A stretch of DNA of 12,247 bases, from the NCBI GenBank assembly GCA_947628975.1, contig CANRBW010000032.1:1-12247 (forward strand). The letters run 5' to 3'. The notes under the pieces were generated by a model. The model was not told the DNA's origin. It saw only the letters and a program-made list of their open reading frames with translations, and did not search any database. Origin of the DNA: an uncultured Oscillospiraceae bacterium. Lineage in GTDB: Bacteria; Bacillota; Clostridia; Oscillospirales; Oscillospiraceae. Made by a program: the position numbers and the translations under genes. This document shows positions 5,316 to 11,201 of the stretch, one piece after another (positions within the stretch are counted from its first letter, which is position 1; the number at the start of each line of letters is the position of its first letter).

Positions 5316-7856
5316 ATGAAAAAGCGCATTCTGTCCCTGCTGGTCGCCGCTGTTCTGGTGATCAGCCTGTTGCCCATGGCCGCCTTCGCGGCCGACCCCA
5401 AGGTTGTCTTCACTGTGAAGGCGGATAAGACCGTCGTAAATCAGGATGAGGACATTACCTTTACCGTCTATGGCAAGTCCACGGTCGACCTGGTGGCTCT
5501 GCAGCTGTATATCGCGGAGCTTCCCGAGGGGCTTACTTATAAGAGCAGCGGCCTTGCCAGCGCTACCCTGAAGGAAGACCTGGGCAGCGACGGCGCCGCC
5601 GACTGGACCGAGAACATTCGTCAGCTGGCCGTGGGAAGCAGCACGCCGCTGAAGATGAGCGACGAGATTGCCCTGTTTACCTTTACTGTCACCGCCGCTA
5701 AGGGTGGCAACTACAGCGTGACCATTGACCTGGGTGCGAACAACGAGGGCTGTGTGACTGAGCTGGTGGGCGGCGCCTCCGGCGACCTGGTCCAACTCAC
5801 TCCTGAGGAGTACAGCATCGTCCCCGCTACTGTCACCGTCAACAAGACCCGTCAGACGCTGGACAGCCTGACCCTGGCCTATGATAAGGACACCATCGCC
5901 ATCAGCGGCACCAGCCTGACCGGCTCCGCCACCGCCACCGTCACCGCCACGGACACCGACGGCGACGCCATGGACCTGAGCAAGGTCACCGACCTGAAGT
6001 TCGTCACCGAGCCCGCCACCGTGGCCGGCGTCACCGTGGCCGACAACGGCAACATCTCCGTGGACAAGAGCGTGGCCGCCGGGACCTTCACCGTCACGGC
6101 GGTGTCCGGCAGCGTGAAGTCCGCCCCGGTCACCATCACCGTGACCAAGGAGGCTCCCGCCCTGGCTGATCTGGTGATGGACGAGGCCAACGCCGCCACC
6201 GCCCTGATCCCCGCCGGGGATACCGCCAACACCTACGTCTACAAGGCCAAGGCCGTGGACCAGTACGGCGCCGAGATGGCCGACCAGGCCATCACCTGGA
6301 GCGCCGAATTGGGCGAGACCGGCGCCACCTTTGACGCCGCCACCGCCACCCTGAGCGTGTCCAAGGACGCCAAGCCCGGCGAGGTGACCATCACCGCCGC
6401 CGCCGGGGAGAAGACCGCGGAGATGAAGGTGAACCTGACCAACATCGCCTTTGAGGGCGTGGCCAGCGCCGTCACCGCCACGGACGGCACCTACGGCGAC
6501 AAGCTCAGCGACCTGGTGAAGGTGGACAGCTCCAAGCTCACCGCCACCGCCGGCGGCCCCGTGGCCGGCACCTACACCCTGGTGGACGCCGACACCGTGC
6601 CCGACGCCGGCGACGCCGTGGCCTACACCGTGGTGTTCAACAGCACCGACGGCAACTACAAGAACATCGTGGTGACCACCGGCACGGTGAAGGTGGCCAA
6701 GAAGGTGGTCACTGTCACCGCCAACGACGTCACCGTCCGGGTGGGCAACGACCTGCCTGAGATCAACGACGAGGAGTTCGGCTACACCGTCAGCGCGATG
6801 GTGGGCACCGACAAGCTGGAGGGCACCGCCACCTATAAGTTCTATGTGATGAACGACGACGACTCCAAGGGCGCCGAGGTCACCACCGTGGACACCGACG
6901 AGGTGGGCTACTACTACATCGAGGTCTCCGGCCTGACCGCCTCCGCCAACTACGACGTGCAGTTTGTGGACGGCGTGCTGACCGTCCGCAAGAAGATCGT
7001 GGCCACCCCCACCACCGGCGGCACCACCGGCACCCCCGCCCCCAACACCCCCACCACCAGCACCCAGCCTGACGGCACCAAGGTCACCGTCACCGTGGCG
7101 GACGACGGCACCGTCACCGCCGAGGTGGAAATGCCCAAGCGTCTGGACAGCACCGTGGTCACCGTGCCGGTGCAGGGCGCGGACAACTCCCTGGTGCCCG
7201 TGGTGGTGGACGAGAACGGCAACGAGACGGTGGTGAAGCACTCTGTGGCCACCGAGGACGGCGTGGTGATGGAGCTGACCGATTCCGCCACCGTCAAGCT
7301 GGTGGAGCACAACCACCACTTTGCCGACGCCACCAACCACTGGGCGGAGGACAGCATCCACTTCGTCCACAGCCGTGAGATCTTCAACGGCACCAGCGAC
7401 ACCACCTTCGAGCCCAACGCCCCCATGAGCCGGGCCATGATCGCCACCGTCCTCTACCGTCTGGACGGCGAGCACAAGGCCGACGTGGCCGCCGCCTTCC
7501 AGGACGTGGCCGAGGGCACCTGGTACACCGAGGGCGTGGCCTGGGCCGCGGAGAAGGAGATCGTCAAGGGGCTGAGCGCGGACACCTTCGCTCCCGACGA
7601 CAACGTCACCCGTGAGCAGCTGGCCGCCATGCTGTACCGCTACGCCGGGTCCCCCGCGGTCTCTCCCGCGGCGAACATGGCCGGGTATGAGGACTTCACC
7701 GCCATCTCCGACTGGGCCCAGGACGCCATGCGCTGGGCGGTGGAGAACGGCATCCTCAACGGCAAGGACAACGGCCTGCTGGATCCTCAGGGCAACGCCA
7801 CCCGCGCGGAGGTCGCGACCATGATCGTGCGCTATGTGACCCTGACCCTGAAGTAA
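5316..7856 (+). CDS. SLH-anchored surface protein with N-terminal cohesin-like domain and Ig-like/MBG modules
   Basis: The 846-residue protein is exported and anchored to the cell envelope. Residues 1-25 are a signal peptide (cleavage near AFA-A). Residues 29-175 resemble a cohesin ('ITFTVYGKSTVDLVALQLYI', later 'EIALFTFTVTAAKGGNYSVTIDL'). Residues 181-277 and 283-375 are Ig-like (Big_2-type) repeats. Residues 376-460 and 463-557 are YDG/MBG-type modules ('KKVVTVTANDVTVRVGNDLP...GVLTVRKK'). Residues 560-586 are a Thr/Pro/Gly linker and 587-662 a further beta-rich stretch. Three SLH repeats follow at 668-713 (FADATNHWAEDSI), 728-776 (FQDVAEGTWYTEGVAWA) and 791-840 (YEDFTAISDWAQDAM). Their TRAE-type motifs read SRAM, TREQ and TRAE; SLH trimers of this kind bind secondary cell-wall polysaccharide. 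AAGGAGG (5299-5305) lies 10 bases before the ATG. Codon use changes sharply near 5880, just after the cohesin-like domain. The likely role is cell-bound scaffold for a dockerin partner (inference). Confidence 0.9.
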   Translation: MKKRILSLLVAAVLVISLLPMAAFAADPKVVFTVKADKTVVNQDEDITFTVYGKSTVDLVALQLYIAELPEGLTYKSSGLASATLKEDLGSDGAADWTENIRQLAVGSSTPLKMSDEIALFTFTVTAAKGGNYSVTIDLGANNEGCVTELVGGASGDLVQLTPEEYSIVPATVTVNKTRQTLDSLTLAYDKDTIAISGTSLTGSATATVTATDTDGDAMDLSKVTDLKFVTEPATVAGVTVADNGNISVDKSVAAGTFTVTAVSGSVKSAPVTITVTKEAPALADLVMDEANAATALIPAGDTANTYVYKAKAVDQYGAEMADQAITWSAELGETGATFDAATATLSVSKDAKPGEVTITAAAGEKTAEMKVNLTNIAFEGVASAVTATDGTYGDKLSDLVKVDSSKLTATAGGPVAGTYTLVDADTVPDAGDAVAYTVVFNSTDGNYKNIVVTTGTVKVAKKVVTVTANDVTVRVGNDLPEINDEEFGYTVSAMVGTDKLEGTATYKFYVMNDDDSKGAEVTTVDTDEVGYYYIEVSGLTASANYDVQFVDGVLTVRKKIVATPTTGGTTGTPAPNTPTTSTQPDGTKVTVTVADDGTVTAEVEMPKRLDSTVVTVPVQGADNSLVPVVVDENGNETVVKHSVATEDGVVMELTDSATVKLVEHNHHFADATNHWAEDSIHFVHSREIFNGTSDTTFEPNAPMSRAMIATVLYRLDGEHKADVAAAFQDVAEGTWYTEGVAWAAEKEIVKGLSADTFAPDDNVTREQLAAMLYRYAGSPAVSPAANMAGYEDFTAISDWAQDAMRWAVENGILNGKDNGLLDPQGNATRAEVATMIVRYVTLTLK

Positions 7857-7874
7857 TTTTCCCGAGACCTTACG

Positions 7875-7914
7875 CCGGGGGCGTCCCAGAGCGGGGACGC
7901 CCCCGGTCCTTTTG
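7875..7914 (+). terminator. Rho-independent terminator of the surface-protein operon
   Basis: A perfect 13-bp GC-rich stem (7875-7887 with 7894-7906) closes a 6-base loop and is followed by TCCTTTTG. It begins 18 bases after the stop codon of the SLH gene. It is also the first, best-formed member of the repeat series that continues to 8044. Confidence 0.88.
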
Positions 7915-8044
7915 TGTGGGAGAGACGGTGGCATCCAGAGCGGACGCGGCGTCCTTTTGCGGGGGAGACGGCGGCATCCAGAGCGGACGCGGCGTCCATT
8001 TGCGGAGAGGGGCGGCGGCCGGAGCGGACGCGGCCGGTTTTTTT
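7879..8044 (+). repeat. Degenerate tandem array of terminator-like units
   Basis: Four related units follow one another, with the shared GAGCGG core at 7889, 7938, 7981 and 8022, so the period is 49, 43 and 41 bases. Units two and three share the 18-base run GGCATCCAGAGCGGACGC (starting at 7930 and 7973). Each can form a short hairpin, GGACG-CGG-CGTCC, followed by TTTTG or ATTTG. Unit four has a 6-bp CGGCCG stem (8016-8021 with 8031-8036) followed by seven T. The series looks like repeated duplication and drift of a terminator. I see no gene in it. Confidence 0.7.
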
Positions 8045-8085
8045 CGCGGCGGGCGCTTTAGCACGCTATCTCGCTAATTTGCCTA

Positions 8086-8114
8086 TTGCGTTTTCGGGAA
8101 GAGTGTGGTATGAT
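8086..8114 (+). promoter_or_regulatory. Promoter of the sodium/proline symporter gene
   Basis: TTGCGT (8086-8091) and TATGAT (8109-8114) are 17 bases apart, and the -10 is preceded by TGG, giving an extended -10 (TGnTATGAT). The -35 is weak, which the extended -10 may offset. It lies just after the last terminator-like unit and about 45 bases before the ATG. Confidence 0.65.
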
Positions 8115-8158
8115 AACCCAGATGTCGCCTTTTGGCGTCCAAGGAGGTAAGTTCTGTT

Positions 8159-9727
8159 ATGACAAAGGAAGGATTCATTCTGGTATCCATCCTGCTCTAT
8201 CTGGCGGCTACGATCTTGATCGGCGTCTATTTCAGCCGCAAGGGCAAGGGGGAGAACTCAGAGCAGTTCTATCTGGGGGGCCGGAAGCTGGGCCCCTATG
8301 TGACGGCCATGAGCGCCGAGGCCAGCGATATGTCGGCCTATCTGCTGATGGGCCTGCCCGGCCTGGCCTTTCTCTCCGGCCTGGCGGAGGTGACCTGGAC
8401 CGCCCTGGGCCTGGCCCTGGGCACCTACGTCAACTGGCTGATCGTGGCCCGGCGGCTGCGCCGCTACTCCGCCCAGCTGGGGGCCATCACCATCCCGGAC
8501 TTCTTCTCCCGCCGGTACGGGGATAAGCGGCATATGCTGGCCGCCATCGCGGCGCTGGTGATCGTGATCTTCTTCGTGCCCTACACCGCCTCCGGCTTCT
8601 CCGCCGTGGGCCGGCTGTTCAACGGGCTGTTCGGCTGGGACTACCACGTCACCATGGTGGTGGGCGCGGCGATCATCATCGGCTACACGGTGCTGGGCGG
8701 CTTTTTGGCCGTGTCCACCACCGACTTCATCCAGAGCGTGGTGATGACGGTGGCCCTGCTGACGGTGGTGGTCTTCGGCGTGGGCCAGGCCGGCGGGCTG
8801 AGTGCGGTGGCGGAGAACGCCAAGTCCCTGCCCGGCTACCTGGGCCTGACCCAGGGCTACAACGCGGCGGAGCAGACGGCCGGGTCCTTCGGCTTTATGA
8901 GCATCGCCTCCACCCTGGCCTGGGGCCTGGGCTACTTCGGCATGCCCCACATCCTGCTGCGGTTCATGGCCATCCGGGACGAAAGGGAGCTGAAGACCTC
9001 CCGCCGGGTGGCCTCGGTGTGGGTGGTCATCTCCATGGGCGTGGCCATCTTCATCGGCGTGGTGGGCAGCGCCATGGTGGCGGCCAACTGCTTTGACGCC
9101 ACCGCCCTGGGGGTGCTCAACGACGGGGCGAACCAGGGGTATGAGAACATCATCATCCAAATCGCCAAGCTGATGAGCGGCAACGGCGTGCTGCTGGCCC
9201 TGGTGGCCGGGGTGGTGCTGGCGGGCATCCTGGCCGCCACCATGTCCACCGCCGACTCCCAGCTGCTGGCCGCCGCCTCCAGCGTGTCCCAGGACCTGGT
9301 GCAGGACTTCGGCGGGGTCAAGCTGAGCCGGAAGACCACCATGCTGGCCGCCAGGGCCACGGTGGTGATCATCGCCCTGGTGGCGGTGGTGCTGGCCTGG
9401 AACCCCAACAGCTCGGTGTTCCAGATCGTCTCCTTCGCCTGGGCGGGCTTCGGCGCGGCCTTTGGGCCGGTGATGCTGCTGAGCCTGTTCTGGAAGCGGG
9501 GGAACAAGTGGGGCGCGCTGGCTGGGATGATCGCCGGCGGGGCCATGGTCTTCATCTGGAAGTTCGGCATCGCCAGGCTGGGCGGCGTGTGGGACATCTA
9601 TGAGCTGCTGCCCGCCTTCCTAGTGGGCTGTGCCGCCATGGTGATCGTCTCCCTCCTCACCGCCGCCCCCGACCAGGAGGTCCAGGACGCCTTTGAGCGC
9701 GCCAAGATCAAGCCGGAGGCCAAGTGA
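8159..9727 (+). CDS. putP: Sodium/proline symporter (SSS family)
   Basis: This is a 522-residue Na+:solute symporter of the SSS family, most like PutP, which imports proline with Na+ across the cytoplasmic membrane. About 12-13 hydrophobic helices cover most of the protein. The family signature is at residues 41-68 (GRKLGPYVTAMSAEASDMSA, then YLLMGLPG), with D57 at the position of the PutP Na+-site aspartate. Residues 254-270 read AWGLGYFGMPHILLRFM, and residues 362-370 (MSTADSQLL) carry the Ser-Thr pair of the second Na+-site region. Length is normal for the family. The ATG at 8159 is chosen because AAGGAGGT (8141-8148) lies 10 bases before it; an upstream in-frame TTG at 8132 overlaps that site and is less likely. 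The gene appears monocistronic. No clear terminator hairpin is visible between its stop and the insertion element. Another solute of this family, such as pantothenate, is less likely given the PutP-type signature. Confidence 0.92.
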   Translation: MTKEGFILVSILLYLAATILIGVYFSRKGKGENSEQFYLGGRKLGPYVTAMSAEASDMSAYLLMGLPGLAFLSGLAEVTWTALGLALGTYVNWLIVARRLRRYSAQLGAITIPDFFSRRYGDKRHMLAAIAALVIVIFFVPYTASGFSAVGRLFNGLFGWDYHVTMVVGAAIIIGYTVLGGFLAVSTTDFIQSVVMTVALLTVVVFGVGQAGGLSAVAENAKSLPGYLGLTQGYNAAEQTAGSFGFMSIASTLAWGLGYFGMPHILLRFMAIRDERELKTSRRVASVWVVISMGVAIFIGVVGSAMVAANCFDATALGVLNDGANQGYENIIIQIAKLMSGNGVLLALVAGVVLAGILAATMSTADSQLLAAASSVSQDLVQDFGGVKLSRKTTMLAARATVVIIALVAVVLAWNPNSSVFQIVSFAWAGFGAAFGPVMLLSLFWKRGNKWGALAGMIAGGAMVFIWKFGIARLGGVWDIYELLPAFLVGCAAMVIVSLLTAAPDQEVQDAFERAKIKPEAK

Positions 9728-9739
9728 GCCGCCCGGCGT

Positions 9740-9767
9740 GACAGACAGGTAGATAGGTAGGTAGACA
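9740..9767. repeat. Seven-unit tetranucleotide repeat (GRYA)n
   Basis: The run reads GACA GACA GGTA GATA GGTA GGTA GACA, seven consecutive 4-base units fitting GRYA. It sits between the symporter stop codon and the left end of the IS3-like element. No function is evident. Confidence 0.7.
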
Positions 9768-9786
9768 AAAGGATCCCCCGTGTCCG

Positions 9787-9808
9787 ACCGCCCCAGTAAA
9801 AGCAGACA
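9787..9808 (+). repeat. Left terminal inverted repeat of the IS3-like element
   Basis: It shares the 7-base blocks ACCGCCC and GCAGACA, and AG between them, with the complement of 10857-10877. Ends finishing in AGACA are usual for this part of the IS3 family (general knowledge). Confidence 0.65.
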
Positions 9809-9830
9809 ATAGACGAAAGCCCCCTGATGA

Positions 9831-10150
9831 ATGAAAGTACTACATCAGAGGGTGATTTATATCGCAAGGAAGTATCAGCATGTACAGCATGAGCTGGAAG
9901 AAATCAAAGAAATGCTGGCACAGGGGATGACACAGACGGAAGTGGCAGAAGCGTTAGGACTGGAGAGAGCGGCCAATCCATAGGCTATTGTAGTGGGAGC
10001 GAAAAAAGGAACGGCAAAGGCATACCCGGTCCGAAATCGCGGGGCTATAAGCTGGCGAAAACGCTGGCAGAATATAAGCGAGAGAATGAGCGGCTTCGGA
10101 TGGAGAATGAGTTGTCGCGGGATTCTCTGCGATCCACAGGAGGGAAGTGA
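9831..10150 (+). pseudogene. IS3-family orfA (HTH protein), frameshifted
   Basis: From ATG 9831 the frame reads MKVLHQRVIYIARKYQ, then EIKEMLAQGMTQTEVAEALGL, a helix-turn-helix of the IS3 OrfA type, and ends at TAG 9981-9983. A short stretch continues in another frame (ERKKERQRHTRSEIAG, 9997-10044). The C-terminal leucine-zipper part continues in a third frame (YKLAKTLAEYKRENERLRME) and stops at TGA 10148-10150. Three frames are needed to recover one OrfA, so the gene is dead. I see no clear ribosome binding site before the ATG. Confidence 0.8.
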
Positions 10151-10822
10151 GATAAAAGTACAGCTATCGTCCGTGTATGGCTGTGGCTCAGGCAGAAGAA
10201 TATTTACCGGGATCCCAAGACTGTTCTGCGGGTAATGAAGAAATATGATCTTCTGTCCGAGATCCGCCGCCGCAGAAAGTGGGTACAGATGGGCCAGCAG
10301 GTACATAAATATGAAAATCTGCTCAACCGGCAGTTTCAGGCGGACAGGCCCAATCAGAAATGGGTGACCGACATCTCCTATATCCAGACCAAAGAAGGCA
10401 TCCTCTATCTGTCCATGATCCGAGACCTCTACGACAACAGCATCGTGGTTGATAAGACGGCTGCCTAGCAGACGGTGGATCTGGTGCTTAATACCATCCG
10501 TCTTGCCATGAAGCGGGAGACAAAGAAGGCCGCCGCAAAGTTACAGTTCCACAGCGACCAGGGGGTTTCAGTACACATCCCAAGCATACTTTGACCTGAT
10601 GGCATTACGCCCTCCATGTAAAGACGCAGAAATTGCTATGATAATGCGATGGCTGAAAACTTTTTCTCCATCTTGAAAACAGAGTGCATTTATCGCCGCA
10701 AACCGGAAACTTTCACCCAGGCCAGAGATATGATCGACAGATACATCCATTTTTACAACCATGAGCGCATCCAGTAAAAAACTGGAGTGGCGCCGCCGCT
10801 TACGCAGCGCCCACTCACTTAG
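10151..10822 (+). pseudogene. IS3-family orfB transposase (DDE integrase), disrupted
   Basis: Translation starts abruptly at AIVRVWLWLRQKNIYRDPKT, which corresponds to the HTH_21-like region of OrfB; roughly the first 60 residues appear to be missing. The rve core follows: WVTDISYIQTKEGILYLSMI with the first Asp (10370-10372), HSDQG with the second Asp (10556-10558), and NAMAENFFSILKTECIYRRK with the catalytic Glu (10655-10657). In-frame stops lie at 10466 (TAG), 10619 (TAA) and 10775 (TAA). A five-G run at 10561-10565 carries an extra base, moving FQYTSQAYFDLM-like codons out of frame until about 10605, where the original frame returns. The native stop is TAG 10820-10822. All three catalytic residues remain recognisable, so the decay looks fairly recent. 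Confidence 0.88.
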
Positions 10823-10856
10823 ATTAGTTCCGCTTCTACCCAGGGCCTTTTTGTGC

Positions 10857-10877
10857 TGTCTGCATATCTTGGGCGGT
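10857..10877 (-). repeat. Right terminal inverted repeat of the IS3-like element
   Basis: Its complement matches the left end in the blocks ACCGCCC, AG and GCAGACA, with one fewer base in the middle. The outermost bases have diverged. Confidence 0.65.
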
Positions 10878-10880
10878 TTA

Positions 10881-11087
10881 CTTTTTTGCGAAGGGGAGAC
10901 GGCCTGGGCGGAGGCGGAGCTGTCCCGGGACGGCGGCCCCTTCCGCCACATCTGGACCGGCCGGGGCCGCCCTGAGGGCCCGGAGCGGGCCATCCCCATC
11001 CGCCTGGGGCGGTGCGGCCGCTGTCGGCTGCGCCTGCGGGGAGAGGGCCCCTGCGTCCTGCGGGAGCTGGAGCGGGAGACCCGCTGA
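10881..11087 (+). pseudogene. 3' remnant of an unknown gene, 5' end lost at the IS boundary
   Basis: An open frame begins at the right end of the insertion element and ends at TGA 11085-11087. About 65 residues (from EGETAWAEAELSRDGG to VLRELERETR) have very high G/C at third positions, like the genes around it and unlike the AT-richer IS sequence. It is rich in Arg and contains a CGRC pair and another Cys (GPC). There is no start codon or ribosome binding site belonging to it, so it is best read as the tail of a gene truncated by the insertion or a linked deletion. The sequence left of the element (9728-9780) contains no matching 5' part. I do not recognise the family. The terminator at 11134 lies 46 bases downstream, consistent with a former gene end. 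Confidence 0.5.
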
Positions 11088-11133
11088 AGCGCGCAAAGGG
11101 CGAGCGGGCAACCCCCGCTGAAGGCTGCGCACA

Positions 11134-11169
11134 AAACGGGCGATATGGCGGAAGCCATATCGCCCGTTT
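11134..11169. terminator. Bidirectional terminator between converging genes
   Basis: A perfect 16-bp stem (11134-11149 with 11154-11169) closes a GGAA tetraloop; the ends are AAAC/GTTT, so both strands leave with short U runs (TTTCGTTT on plus, TTTTGTG on minus). It lies 32 bases beyond the ftsH stop and 46 bases beyond the plus-strand remnant. Confidence 0.88.
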
Positions 11170-11201
11170 CGTTTGGGTTTGCGGGGCCGGCGCGGTCCGG
11201 G

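Larger units (their letters stand above)
9781..10880 (+). mobile_element. Decayed IS3-family insertion sequence
   Basis: Remnants of orfA (HTH and coiled coil) and orfB (DDE integrase) lie in order on the plus strand inside imperfect terminal inverted repeats. The left end (9787-9808) and the complement of the right end (10857-10877) share ACCGCCC and GCAGACA in register, with one indel between them. The left end starts TGTCC at 9781, as IS3 ends usually begin with TG; the outermost right bases no longer match. No target duplication can be confirmed. The element has several stops, frameshifts and a probable internal deletion, so it cannot move by itself. Confidence 0.85.

Noticed and set aside
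2955..7934. A 1659-codon open frame on the minus strand opposite the whole surface operon
   Set aside because: It is antisense to three convincing genes, is dominated by Gly, His and Val from the complement of GC-rich codons, has no domain and spans gene boundaries and the divergent promoter.
7879..8044. Possible CRISPR array (regularly spaced repeats)
   Set aside because: The units are adjacent and diverged with no unique spacers between them, and each resembles a terminator hairpin.
7870..8150. Small open frames on both strands in the repeat region
   Set aside because: Their repeated peptides simply reflect the DNA repeats; there is no ribosome binding site or codon bias, and a terminator lies inside them.
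10568..11158. Minus-strand frames across the right IS end and the coding remnant
   Set aside because: They cross the IS boundary, read the transposase backwards and give Pro/Arg/Ser-rich low-complexity products.
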